Source: Anaerolineae bacterium
GTDB lineage: Bacteria; Chloroflexota; Anaerolineae; Aggregatilineales; Phototrophicaceae
Length of the DNA: 35,740 bases
Reading direction: 5' to 3'
Assembly (NCBI GenBank): GCA_019912965.1
Contig: JAIOHM010000149.1
Coordinates: 1-35,740 of the forward strand
Below the pieces are notes generated by a model. It was not told the DNA's origin and ran no database searches. It saw only the letters and a list, made by a program, of their open reading frames with translations. Positions 16,448 through 24,969 of the stretch are shown piece after piece; the first letter of the stretch is position 1, and every line of letters begins with the position of its first letter. The translations under genes and the position numbers were made by a program.

Positions 16448-17707
16448 ATGCAAACAGCCAAAATCCAACAAGTCACAATGGGGCGACTAGGCCGCAATAC
16501 ACTGATTTTGCTCACAAGCAATGCAGGGAGTGCGGTGTTGTCATTCCTGCTGTCGGTACTGATCGGGCGGGCACTTGGACAGGATGGACTCGGTGTTTAT
16601 ACGACTGCGCTGGCATGGGTGTTTCCCTTGTCATTGATCGCAGAGTTCGGCTTAGGAACGCTCATCACCCGCGATGTGGCGCAGCAGCCGGAAAATACAG
16701 CCGATTACTTACAAACCACGACTATTGTACGGTTATGGTTGGGCGGTGGCCTAACGATTGCATTGGTAGCATTTGCCCCCTTGCTCAGTCAGGATGGCGA
16801 TGTGGTACGTGGGATTCAGATTTCCGCGCCGTTGGTGCTGATTCTGCCCTTTTTCGGCGCATTCACGGCAGTATTCCGCGCCAAGCAAGCCATGTGGCCG
16901 ATTCCACCCTTGAATTTGGGAATGCTCATCGCTCAAGCTAGTTTGACGATATTGGTATTTGTAAATGGCGGGGGGATATTGGCTGCACTGGCTGTAAATA
17001 CCTTCACCAGCGCGGGACAGTTAGCGGCGGCGTGGTGGGTGTGGAAGCGGTGGTTTACATCACCAGAGTCGCAACCCGAATCGCATAAGCATCATTTACA
17101 CACATTGTCATTATTGAAAAAAGCATGGCCGTTCGCGCTGGCGGCAGTGCTGGCGGCATTGAGCGCACGGTTGGGAACCATTCTGCTGGAACGGCTGACA
17201 GACACCAGCAGCGTGGGATATTATGCAGCGGCGACCCGTTTTGTGGAAGCAGGGCGGGTTATTCCAAATGCGCTATTCGGGGCATTGTTCCCGCTGCTGG
17301 CGGCTCTTTCGGCTCAACCAGAAATCATGCGGCAAAACTTCCGCCGGGTAATGACCGGGCTGGCAGGATTTGGAGTGGTGATGGGCGTTGGATTCAGTCT
17401 GTTCACGCTGCCTATCCTGAGTCTGACTTATGGGGCAGCTTTTGCACCTGCCGTACAGACTTTGCAACTAGCGATGTGGTCACTGCTGCCCGGATTGCTG
17501 CGCGGAGGACAGACATTATACTGGTATGCACGAGGGAAGGAACAGTTCGTCAATTGGGTTACGGGCGGGGTGCTTGTGGCCCAGATTTTGCTCAGTTTAT
17601 GGCTGATTCCAGCACATGGCGCGGAGGGGGCAGCAGTGGTCAGCCTGATTACAGAAACAATCGCATCTGTAATCCTGTGGGGTTGGGGTTATGTCGCGGC
17701 GCGTTGA
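16448..17707 (+). CDS. Polysaccharide flippase (MOP superfamily, Wzx-like)
   Basis: A 419-residue protein with about twelve hydrophobic helices. The opening (LGRNTLILLTSNAGSAVLSFLLSVLIG then RALGQDGLGVYTTALAW) is the typical start of oligosaccharide flippases of the polysaccharide_synt family. These turn lipid-linked sugars across the inner membrane. No clear ribosome binding site precedes the ATG at 16448; an internal ATG at 16478 fits the family start better and is an alternative. It heads a run of four overlapping genes for glycan assembly, and its 3' end overlaps the next gene by 17 nt. Confidence 0.85.
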   Translation: MQTAKIQQVTMGRLGRNTLILLTSNAGSAVLSFLLSVLIGRALGQDGLGVYTTALAWVFPLSLIAEFGLGTLITRDVAQQPENTADYLQTTTIVRLWLGGGLTIALVAFAPLLSQDGDVVRGIQISAPLVLILPFFGAFTAVFRAKQAMWPIPPLNLGMLIAQASLTILVFVNGGGILAALAVNTFTSAGQLAAAWWVWKRWFTSPESQPESHKHHLHTLSLLKKAWPFALAAVLAALSARLGTILLERLTDTSSVGYYAAATRFVEAGRVIPNALFGALFPLLAALSAQPEIMRQNFRRVMTGLAGFGVVMGVGFSLFTLPILSLTYGAAFAPAVQTLQLAMWSLLPGLLRGGQTLYWYARGKEQFVNWVTGGVLVAQILLSLWLIPAHGAEGAAVVSLITETIASVILWGWGYVAAR

Positions 17708-19244
17708 CTTAACCCTAGCGCTTGGCCTGTTCGTCGCGGCGCTTTTGCTGCGATTGATGGTGCTGCTGCCCACCCGATTCGACGGATTGTATGGGCAAGA
17801 TTCCTATGCTTATTATAACTTCGCTGAGGAGTTACGAACAGCCATCAGCGAAGGCCGCGCTCCCGGTCATTTCTTCTGGCCGTTGGGGTATCCAGCAGTT
17901 TTAGCCGGAACGTTCACCATTTTCGGTTCAGAGGCCACCGTTGGACAAATACTGAATGTGCTGATGGGCACGGCTTTAAGCCCGCTGGTGTATGGCCTAG
18001 CACGGTTAATGGCTATCGGGCAGTTGGGCAGCATTGCAGCGGGCATTTTGATGATGATGTGCGGACAAGCCCTTCAATCGAGCATTGTGCTGATGAGCGA
18101 TATTCCGGCGTTGTTTTGGGCGACGACCAGCGCGGTGATGTTGTGCCTTTATCTCCAAAAAATGAAAAGCGGGGAACAAACTGCTCGTGCCTACAGCCTC
18201 ATCATTGCCGCGATGCTGCTGGCACTGGCAGGCATTACCCGATGGATTTATCTGCTGCTGGCGCTGCCCTATGGATTAGCTGTACTTATCAGTTGGAAAG
18301 ACCGAATACGCTGGCGAGATGGGCTGCTGGCGCTGGCAGGCGCAGGATTGGTGCTGATGCCACAACTGCTATACAGCCGAACCAATCCTGCCCCAACGCT
18401 GAATCATGCATGGGTGGAAGGTTGGTCGCCCACGAACTTTTCTAGCAAAACCTTTGACAATGTGGATGGGCATTTTGAATACAAGGAAATCAACGCGGTT
18501 TATTATGCCCAGCCGTTTTACGATGTTCATTACCTCGCACCGCTTTTTACGCCATTTCTGCTGATGGGTTTATGGAGTTTCCGGCGAAAACGTATACATC
18601 TGGTAATGCTAGAGGGATGGGTACTGCTACCCTATTTGTTTCTGGCGGGTATTCCATATCAAAACATTCGTTTTCCGCTGATTGTATTCCCCCCTGTGGT
18701 GATATTGGTTGGCGCAGGATTAGATGCCGTAAAACATTGGCTAGGACGCCGGAATCAACCCCACCCTTTGCCCGACTCTCCAAACTGGCGAGGGAGAATA
18801 AATATCCTTCGATCCTATATGGCGCTTTTGATAGTCGTAGGCATTCTCGTTTTTGGCGCAGGACAAATGTGGAGCAAAGCCAGCGGTAACATCAGCCAAT
18901 TTATCAGCAATCAACAAAGGGATAAAGATGCCGCGCAGTGGGCAGATCAACACATTCCACCGGGGGCAACTCTGTACACCTTCGGGCTGACGCTGACGCT
19001 CAAACACTACACCGATTTGCAGGTTTATGAAATTTACTACGAGACACCAGATACGCTGGCAGCAAAATGGGACGTCGATCAAAATGATTATCTGCTGCTG
19101 AACGTGTGGAATATCGAAAACCAGTGGGTGGGGCGCGAACCGCAAATCGTCTATCATTGGCTGCGCGATCAGCGCGGCTTACGCGAACTTGGCAAATATG
19201 GTTACTACACCCTATATGAGGTCGAACATGGCAAAGTTGGATAG
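17691..19244 (+). CDS. Membrane glycosyltransferase, GT39/PMT_2-like (GT-C fold)
   Basis: A 517-residue integral membrane protein with roughly ten helices and a soluble C-terminal region. An acidic residue in the first extracytoplasmic loop (LYGQDSYAYYNFAEEL near 36-50) is where GT-C enzymes such as PMT and ArnT keep a catalytic Asp. GT-C enzymes use polyprenyl-phosphate sugars outside the membrane, which fits the adjacent flippase. Residues 356-369 (QPHPLPDSPNWRGR) are encoded by a degenerate copy of the palindromic repeat and lie in a loop before the last helix. GGGGTTGGGG precedes the ATG, which overlaps the flippase gene. Confidence 0.78.
   Translation: MSRRVDLTLALGLFVAALLLRLMVLLPTRFDGLYGQDSYAYYNFAEELRTAISEGRAPGHFFWPLGYPAVLAGTFTIFGSEATVGQILNVLMGTALSPLVYGLARLMAIGQLGSIAAGILMMMCGQALQSSIVLMSDIPALFWATTSAVMLCLYLQKMKSGEQTARAYSLIIAAMLLALAGITRWIYLLLALPYGLAVLISWKDRIRWRDGLLALAGAGLVLMPQLLYSRTNPAPTLNHAWVEGWSPTNFSSKTFDNVDGHFEYKEINAVYYAQPFYDVHYLAPLFTPFLLMGLWSFRRKRIHLVMLEGWVLLPYLFLAGIPYQNIRFPLIVFPPVVILVGAGLDAVKHWLGRRNQPHPLPDSPNWRGRINILRSYMALLIVVGILVFGAGQMWSKASGNISQFISNQQRDKDAAQWADQHIPPGATLYTFGLTLTLKHYTDLQVYEIYYETPDTLAAKWDVDQNDYLLLNVWNIENQWVGREPQIVYHWLRDQRGLRELGKYGYYTLYEVEHGKVG
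18757..18800. repeat. Palindromic GC repeat, copy C (degenerate), in frame inside GT-C gene
   Basis: ACCCCACCC...CCCGACTCTCC...GGCGAGGGAGAATAA matches the other copies at both ends but has lost part of the pairing (TCTCC/GGAGA remains). It is read without a stop and in the same frame at its 3' end as copy B. Confidence 0.5.
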
Positions 19245-19740
19245 CTATTTAGAACGCAAAACACAAGCAATTACCGACCGCACAACGGATTGGACAGCTA
19301 ACCCGGAAAAAGCAATCGTTACCATCAAGGCATCGTCAAAGGTGGCGGGCATTACCGGGGCGCGTCCGACACGCATGGGTGAAACGGTGATGGTTTCGGA
19401 CTCTGCACCGGGTTTGGCGGGGCATTCACTCGGCCCAACCGCACCGGAAATGCTATTGGGGGCGCTGGCAAGCTGTTTAGTACATACTTATCTGATTCAA
19501 GCAGCGCTGTTGAACATCTCGATTGACCATGTAGAAATTGAAACCGCAGGCAGGCTGGATTATAAGGCAGTGATCGGTTTGCCATCTGAGTTACCCAACG
19601 CCTTACAAGACATCACATATAACTGCCACATCGAGTCACCAGCCTCCGCCGCACAGATTGAGCATTTGCATGAAGCGGTTGAGGCAAGCTGCCCTGTGTT
19701 GAATACCCTGCGGATGCCGATCAGCGTTCACCGAACATGA
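19228..19740 (+). CDS. OsmC family peroxide-handling protein
   Basis: A 170-residue OsmC/Ohr-fold protein. The two redox Cys expected of the family are present: Cys83 in LGALASCLVHTYL and Cys155 in VEASCPVLNTL, and GPTAPEMLLGALASC is the hallmark helix entry. The fold reduces organic hydroperoxides or acts on thiols. The start at 19228 is used since it lies at the family start; it overlaps the GT-C gene by 17 nt, and its stop overlaps the GT4 start (ATGA). Its position between two glycosyltransferase genes has no obvious reason and may only reflect co-transcription. Confidence 0.88.
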   Translation: MAKLDSYLERKTQAITDRTTDWTANPEKAIVTIKASSKVAGITGARPTRMGETVMVSDSAPGLAGHSLGPTAPEMLLGALASCLVHTYLIQAALLNISIDHVEIETAGRLDYKAVIGLPSELPNALQDITYNCHIESPASAAQIEHLHEAVEASCPVLNTLRMPISVHRT

Positions 19741-20912
19741 ATATCGGCATTCTGCTGCCCGGTTTCAGCAGTGACGAAAACGATTGGGCGATTCCGGTAC
19801 AGTTGAATTTGGTGCGGGAGATGGCGCAGCATGAAGATGTACGGGTGCTGACGATGCGTTATCCCCACCGCCGCGACTGCTATCCGGTGCATGGGGCAAC
19901 GGTTTACTCGCTAGGCGTCGGGCAGGTGCGCGGAGTGAGACGGCTAAAGTTATGGCTGGATGCCCTGTTGACACTCCGCCGTTTACACCGTGAAAAACCG
20001 TTTGATGTGTTTCATGCCATGTGGGCGGACGAAACCGGATTGATTGCGGTTTGGGCAGGAAAATGGTTAGGCATTCCATCCGTAGTGTCAATTGCTGGGG
20101 GCGAATTAGCGCGATTGGATGATATTGGCTACGGATTACAACAGGGTGTGTTCAGCCGCTGGATTGTCGGGCAGGCATTGAAGGCTGATTGTGTGGTAGC
20201 GGCTTGTTCATATGCACATCGACTGATCGACAAGGCGGGGTATCGCGTACAAGAAGACCGTATACGAACCATCACATTAGGCGTGGATACAGGGGTGTTT
20301 AGCACCCTCGCCCCTAGCCCCTCTCCCTCATCCCGCAAGCGGGAGGCTTCACACGGGCGAGGGGAACAAGATGCAGCAGTCCACAAGCGATTAATTCATG
20401 TCGCATCACTGGTAGGGGTAAAAGATCAAGGAACACTGCTGCGAGCGATGGCACGATTACCCGATGATGTCACATTGGATATTTTAGGTGCAGGGCCGGA
20501 AGAGCAGCATTTACGGAAACTCGCAGGGGAACTGGGTATCGCAAAACGGGTAAACTTCGTGGGTTCAGTTCACCACCTCGATCTTCCCCAATATTACAGG
20601 CAAGCCACAATCAACGTATTGACTTCACGGCACGAGGGCTTAGGCATGGTGACTCTGGAAGCAGCCGCTTGCGGCATACCAACCATTAGTACTGCCGTCG
20701 GTTTACTGCCGGATGTACCGATGATGGGTATCACCGTACCGATTGGTGATGATGATGCATTGGCGCAAGCAATCTGTGATTTGCTGGAAAACTTCGAAAA
20801 ACGAGAGTGTCTAGCACATTCAGCCTATCAAACCGTGCGGGAGCAATACACCATTCAGCACACGGTTGAGCAATTCCGTAGTTTATATACTGAATTCCAA
20901 TCGGCTAACTGA
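19737..20912 (+). CDS. Glycosyltransferase family 4 with repeat-encoded linker
   Basis: A 391-residue GT-B fold transferase. The donor half has LIHVASLVGVKDQGTLLRAM, LGAGPEE and the ERGLGMVTLEAAACG-type motif (here RHEGLGMVTLEAAACGIP near 300) that binds the sugar nucleotide. The acceptor half starts at the N-terminus with a Gly-rich loop. Between the two halves residues 190-212 (TLAPSPSPSSRKREASHGRG and following) are encoded by a palindromic repeat and replace what is normally a short linker. It probably adds a sugar to a lipid-linked glycan made with the flippase and GT-C enzyme. The 3' end overlaps the opposing methyltransferase gene by 8 nt. Confidence 0.88.
   Translation: MNIGILLPGFSSDENDWAIPVQLNLVREMAQHEDVRVLTMRYPHRRDCYPVHGATVYSLGVGQVRGVRRLKLWLDALLTLRRLHREKPFDVFHAMWADETGLIAVWAGKWLGIPSVVSIAGGELARLDDIGYGLQQGVFSRWIVGQALKADCVVAACSYAHRLIDKAGYRVQEDRIRTITLGVDTGVFSTLAPSPSPSSRKREASHGRGEQDAAVHKRLIHVASLVGVKDQGTLLRAMARLPDDVTLDILGAGPEEQHLRKLAGELGIAKRVNFVGSVHHLDLPQYYRQATINVLTSRHEGLGMVTLEAAACGIPTISTAVGLLPDVPMMGITVPIGDDDALAQAICDLLENFEKRECLAHSAYQTVREQYTIQHTVEQFRSLYTEFQSAN
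20303..20373. repeat. Palindromic GC repeat, copy B, in frame inside GT4 gene
   Basis: The best-preserved copy. Outer arms CCCTCGCCC (20305-20313) and GGGCGAGGG (20355-20363) pair perfectly over 9 bp, and an inner hairpin TCCCGC/GCGGGA (20331-20344) sits between them. It adds 23 codons without a stop, starting ACC CTC and ending GGG GAA CAA, the same frame as copy A. Confidence 0.8.
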
Positions 20913-21609
20913 CCGTCTTCCACCACACGCCTGTGCATTCTGGCAGGATAACCCACTTGTTAGCGATAACTTGGGCAGCCATTTCATCACCAAAGAAAAA
21001 ACGGGCTAACTGCTCAGCTTCCGCCAATGATTCGAAGCGGTAGTCTGTGCGGATGGAGGTCGATGAAAAATCGTGTTCATCTTCCAGCCATGCATAATAT
21101 TCAGCCAAAGCGGGCGTTGGTGGCTGCGGCGTTTCGCGGCCTGTGCCCATTGTCTCCAGCATGACGATTGTGCCGCCGGGGCGTAATACACGGCGCATCT
21201 CAGCCAGTGCCTTGCCGATTTCCTCGCGCCAACTATCAGGATACCAACCACAAAAATGCCCGAAGCTCCATCCCTGAATAGCAAAATCGGCGCTGGCATC
21301 TGGAACGGGCATTTGGCGGTTATCAGCAACATCCGTTTTCCAGTTGCTCAAGCCAGATTTTTGCAATTTGCCAATCGCTACATCCAGCATATGCTGTGAG
21401 CCATCGAAGGCATGAATATGCTTGACATGCGGAATGAGCAGCATGGTTAGACGACCTGTTCCCGCGCCAAATTCGACTACATCCAATCCAGCTAAGGGTC
21501 TAATGATTTGCAACTGCGCCAGAATATTGCCTTGATAATCCTCACGGGCGACCAACGCTTCATATTGGTCGGCATGATTGGCATAAATTTGCTGGAAATG
21601 GTCAGACAT
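20905..21609 (-). CDS. Class I SAM-dependent methyltransferase
   Basis: A 234-residue methyltransferase with motif I VVEFGAGTGRLTMLL (44-58), HIHAFDGSQHML, then a region ADFAIQGWSFGHFCGW where the active-site strand sits, and EMRRVLRPGGTIVMLETMG. The WSFGHF element and a C-terminal Trp-rich end suggest a small-molecule substrate, which cannot be named. No strong ribosome binding site precedes the ATG at 21609. It runs toward the GT4 gene, with an 8-nt overlap at their 3' ends. Confidence 0.87.
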   Translation of the reverse strand: MSDHFQQIYANHADQYEALVAREDYQGNILAQLQIIRPLAGLDVVEFGAGTGRLTMLLIPHVKHIHAFDGSQHMLDVAIGKLQKSGLSNWKTDVADNRQMPVPDASADFAIQGWSFGHFCGWYPDSWREEIGKALAEMRRVLRPGGTIVMLETMGTGRETPQPPTPALAEYYAWLEDEHDFSSTSIRTDYRFESLAEAEQLARFFFGDEMAAQVIANKWVILPECTGVWWKTVS

Positions 21610-21614
21610 AAGGA

Positions 21615-21645
21615 AGTTCCGAGTAATGAGGGATGAGAGATGAGT
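21615..21645. repeat. Stuttering GAGTAATGAGGGATGAGAG tract
   Basis: A short low-complexity tract of (A)TGAG units between two minus-strand genes. The same kind of sequence occurs at 2383-2410 after the binding protein gene, where it also runs into a hairpin. Confidence 0.4.
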
Positions 21646-21673
21646 AGGGGTATCTTCAGGATCAAATACCCCT
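21646..21673 (-). terminator. Hairpin between the sugar-phosphate mutase and methyltransferase genes
   Basis: AGGGGTAT (21646-21653) and ATACCCCT (21666-21673) make a perfect 8-bp stem with a 12-nt loop, 16 nt past the mutase stop codon. No T tract follows on the minus strand, so termination is only possible, not shown. Stem and neighbouring tract resemble the structure at 2397-2430. Confidence 0.45.
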
Positions 21674-21688
21674 TAAATAAAAACCAAT

Positions 21689-23122
21689 TTAGTGGGCTGC
21701 CGCTGGCGCGCTGAAGGCGTTGATCTGGTCAATCAATTTGCCCTGATCGACTTCCGGGTGTTTATCCAGCAGTGCCTTGAAGGTCTGCATATACTCGACA
21801 ATCTGTGGGCGGGTATAAGCCTCGAAGCGCAGTGTAATCGCGGGCTGTGTATTGCTGGCACGCACCAAACCCCAGCCACCATCGAACTTTGCCCGGACAC
21901 CATCCAGCGTAAACACCTCATGATCTTTAGCGAGAATATCAGTGATTTCCTGAATGATCTGGAACTTCACCGCATCCGGCGCGGAGAGAATGATTTCCGG
22001 CGTAGCAACCAACTTGGGAATTTCATCAAATAGTTCAGCAATCGTTCGGCCAGAATTGGCGATAATTTCCAACGTTTTGAGGGCGATCAGCGGGGCATCA
22101 TCAAAGCCGAAATAGTCATCGCCAAAGAATAAATGACCGCTGACCTCGCCGCCGAGAGGTGAACCAATTTCATGCATCTTCAATTTCATCAGACTGTGTC
22201 CGGTCTTCCACATGACTGGAACACCGCCATATTTTTTGATCTCGTCTGGCAGAGCCTGCGAAGCTTTGACATCAAACACGATGGGCGCGCCGGGATGCCG
22301 CTTGAGTACGTCGCGCGCCAGCAGCGCCAACAAACGATCCGCCGCGATGTGATGACCGTGATTGTCGATGAAGCCGCAGCGGTCGGAGTCGCCGTCGAAG
22401 GCCAAACCCAAATCTGCGCCGACTTCCACCACTTTCTTTTCGAGGTCTTTGGTCAGTTCCGGGTCTTCCGGGTTGGGCAGATGGTTGGGGTATGTACCAT
22501 CGGATTCGAGGTACAAACCCACCACTTTAACGCCAAGTTTTTCCAGCACAGCAGGTACATACGTTCCGCTGAGGCCGTTGCCTGCATCCAGTGCCACCGT
22601 CAGCGGGCGGCTGATTTTGACCTTACCGCCAATAGTTGTCATGTGACGGTGAATCATGTCCAGATCAGTGGCGACTTCGCCCTTGCCGGAAGCAAAGGCA
22701 TCATCCTGAATGATCTTGAGCAGTGATTGAATCTGCTGGTCAGCCATCGCCAGTGAACCATAAGCCATCTTGATGCCGTTGTAGCGCGTATCCAAATGGC
22801 TACCGGTAATCATCACACCCGCGCCCTTGCTGCCATAACTGGCGGATGCGAAATAAACCGTAGGAGTTAGCACTGCACCAATGTCAGTAACATTCATCCC
22901 GGCGCTGGTCAACCCTTCGATCAAACCGGCTTTGAGTCCAGGCGATGCAAGGCGATTGTCGCAGCCCACAAATACCCGTTCCGTGCCGAATTCTTTGGGC
23001 AGATAGGTACCCAGCGCCCGCCCCACCAACCGAGCCAAATCCGGGGTTAACTGTGGATTTTCACCCGCAACCACGCCGCGAATATCGTATTTGCGAAAAA
23101 TTGAGGTATCGACTTGAGTCAT
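21689..23122 (-). CDS. Phosphomannomutase/phosphoglucomutase
   Basis: A 477-residue alpha-D-phosphohexomutase. The catalytic Ser108 lies in TGSHLDTRYNGIKM, the metal loop is DGDSDRCG (243-250), the sugar-binding loop is GGEVSGHLFFGDD and the phosphate-binding loop RASNTQPAITLRFEA is near the C-terminus. It interconverts hexose 1- and 6-phosphates, feeding nucleotide sugars to glycan synthesis. The Ser loop differs from the common TASHNP form (SHLD in place of SHNP). GAAGGAGAAAG precedes the ATG by about 6 nt. Confidence 0.93.
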   Translation of the reverse strand: MTQVDTSIFRKYDIRGVVAGENPQLTPDLARLVGRALGTYLPKEFGTERVFVGCDNRLASPGLKAGLIEGLTSAGMNVTDIGAVLTPTVYFASASYGSKGAGVMITGSHLDTRYNGIKMAYGSLAMADQQIQSLLKIIQDDAFASGKGEVATDLDMIHRHMTTIGGKVKISRPLTVALDAGNGLSGTYVPAVLEKLGVKVVGLYLESDGTYPNHLPNPEDPELTKDLEKKVVEVGADLGLAFDGDSDRCGFIDNHGHHIAADRLLALLARDVLKRHPGAPIVFDVKASQALPDEIKKYGGVPVMWKTGHSLMKLKMHEIGSPLGGEVSGHLFFGDDYFGFDDAPLIALKTLEIIANSGRTIAELFDEIPKLVATPEIILSAPDAVKFQIIQEITDILAKDHEVFTLDGVRAKFDGGWGLVRASNTQPAITLRFEAYTRPQIVEYMQTFKALLDKHPEVDQGKLIDQINAFSAPAAAH

Positions 23123-23207
23123 AAACTTTCTCCTTCAGAAATAAAGCCTCATGCGTTAACAGTTATCCGATCAAAGTCCATAAAAACCAATGACTGATAA
23201 CGATAAC

Positions 23208-23792
23208 TTATATGATATCTTCCAGTTTCTTGCCAGAATGGGCGACGAAATCGGGGGCGGCATTGCGGTAAAGATCGCGGCAGGCATCAACCAGTGTTGC
23301 GCCCTGCCCACCCGTTTGTAATCCTTGATTCTCCGCCAGCAAGCGAGCATGAACGCGGGCATCCGGTTTTTCAACAGGCTGGTACAGCATCACCAAACGC
23401 CAATCCATCCCATAGACCGTTTGTGAAATCAAAATCAGACGTTCGAGAATGTGCTGCGTATCTTTATCCAGCCATTCGTCATCGGCATAATTGGCTGGAC
23501 GCCTTAGGATGGCTTCACGCTGCTCAAAGATGACGTGATTATGATCGATTTCTTTCCATAAATCACGCAGGGCAGCAGGCAGCGAATCACGCCCCTGAAC
23601 GTGTTCCCCATTCTGCCCCCAAGTAGCGGAGGCCGACCACAGCACCAAACCATCCTCAGCCGGGTAAGCCTGAAACGAGAGCATCGCGTCCAAGCTGTAC
23701 TGACCACTGATATAGCCGATGGTTGCCTGCCAGGCCAGCAAGCCCGTTTCCGGGCGTTTGGGCAATGGGCGTTTGGCTATGGTTTCAGGCAT
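23208..23792 (-). CDS. Conserved-looking protein of unknown function, 194 residues
   Basis: I do not recognise a family. The N-terminal half has beta-rich segments with many aromatics (LAWQATIGYISGQYSLDAM, GLVLWSASATWGQNG) and the C-terminal half is helical (DDEWLDKDTQHILERLILIS; ARVHARLLAENQGLQTGGQG). It has no Cys pairs, signal peptide or membrane segment. Its ATG overlaps the stop of the upstream hydrolase gene by 8 nt, implying coupled translation and a shared process with the hydrolase and Clp-like genes. An 85-nt gap separates it from the mutase gene. Confidence 0.7.
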   Translation of the reverse strand: MPETIAKRPLPKRPETGLLAWQATIGYISGQYSLDAMLSFQAYPAEDGLVLWSASATWGQNGEHVQGRDSLPAALRDLWKEIDHNHVIFEQREAILRRPANYADDEWLDKDTQHILERLILISQTVYGMDWRLVMLYQPVEKPDARVHARLLAENQGLQTGGQGATLVDACRDLYRNAAPDFVAHSGKKLEDII

Positions 23793-24966
23793 TTTTATCC
23801 TCCCGGTATAAACTCCAGGCTAGAAAGCGATCAACGTAATACTGAACCAACTGCGCGCCCAATCCAAAGGTGGCTGCGTCGAAACCATGACGCCCCCACG
23901 GTACACGCAGCAGCGCAAACGGTGTATCAGTCAACGACAGTGGAGTAACCAGTGTATCACCATGTCTGGACGGCACGATGGTATCCATCATCCCCTCAAT
24001 CAGCAGCGTTGGCGGCAAACCATCGGAAACATGCGTTACCGGGCTGGCATTCGCATAAACCTCTGGTAACTGCTCATACGTCCCGCCCATCAACTGGACA
24101 ATAGAAGATGCGGGCGATAAATTCGCAAATTGGAGGGTGGTTGGGCCATAAATGGAAATGACCGCCTGTACTTGCGTATCGGCGTCTGGAACGAAAGCCG
24201 CCATCAAACCTATATGTGCCCCGGCAGAACGTCCTAACAGGGCGATGCGCTCCGGGTCAACCTGATATTCGCCTGCGCATTCTTTCACCCAGCGGACAGC
24301 CTGTTTCACATCCTCAAAAGGTGCAGGCCATTTCGCGCTGCCCGATAGTCGATATTGAATATCAAAAACCACGTAACCCTGACTGGCAAGGTAGCGACTG
24401 TTGGGCACAAACCAATCGCCTTTATCGCCATTGCGCCAACCGCCGCCGTGCAGCACGATTATGGCAGGGTATTTGTCACCCACTGCGGGTGCGATCAAAG
24501 GTTGATAAATATCCAGTTTTAGCGGTTTGCCTTCGGGCACGGAAAATACTACATCACGCCACAAACGCGCCTGTGATTGACGTTCCCGCGCGCCTAAAGC
24601 ATTGGGCAGCGACCATGTAGCCTGCGACATCCGCTGCATCATCACTGGGGGAATCGGGCGCTGATAATATCTGCCGAAACCAGCTTTCATGGCGGATTCC
24701 ATATCGGTTGCGGCTGCCCGGCGCTGCATAAAGGGCGATGCGGAAAGCCCAGCACCGATTAATCCGCTGAAAACACCCAATCGAGTCCGCTTCCCACCGA
24801 AGATGCCCAACACCACCGCTAAACCACCCAGCAGCATCGACACCCACGATAGTTCGTTGATGGCGATCTGGACAGGACGCAGCGGAGTATCTTCATCCGG
24901 GGTATGGATGAAAACACCAATCGCCGCCGACACCAAACCAAAGGTGGTGGAGAGGAAATTGAGCAT
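23785..24966 (-). CDS. Membrane-anchored alpha/beta hydrolase (BD-FAE/esterase-lipase type)
   Basis: A 393-residue protein. The first ~85 residues hold about three hydrophobic helices (FGLVSAAIGVFI; VSMLLGGLAVVLGIFGG; GVFSGLIGAGLSASPF). The rest is an alpha/beta hydrolase of the HSL-like or BD-FAE group: oxyanion motif HGGGW (173-177), nucleophile elbow GRSAG with Ser247, Asp328 in GMMDTIVP and His360 in GRHGFDA. A carboxylesterase or acyl-peptide role is likely; substrate unknown. Three bases separate it from the stop of the Clp-like gene upstream, so the three minus-strand genes form one unit. Confidence 0.87.
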   Translation of the reverse strand: MLNFLSTTFGLVSAAIGVFIHTPDEDTPLRPVQIAINELSWVSMLLGGLAVVLGIFGGKRTRLGVFSGLIGAGLSASPFMQRRAAATDMESAMKAGFGRYYQRPIPPVMMQRMSQATWSLPNALGARERQSQARLWRDVVFSVPEGKPLKLDIYQPLIAPAVGDKYPAIIVLHGGGWRNGDKGDWFVPNSRYLASQGYVVFDIQYRLSGSAKWPAPFEDVKQAVRWVKECAGEYQVDPERIALLGRSAGAHIGLMAAFVPDADTQVQAVISIYGPTTLQFANLSPASSIVQLMGGTYEQLPEVYANASPVTHVSDGLPPTLLIEGMMDTIVPSRHGDTLVTPLSLTDTPFALLRVPWGRHGFDAATFGLGAQLVQYYVDRFLAWSLYREDKNA

Positions 24967-24969
24967 GTA

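Noticed and set aside
16066..16941. A 291-residue plus-strand open frame across purK and the flippase start
   Set aside because: It crosses two firmly supported genes in other frames and its protein looks random.
22172..22726. A 184-residue plus-strand frame opposite the phosphohexomutase
   Set aside because: Complement of conserved catalytic blocks; no start signal.
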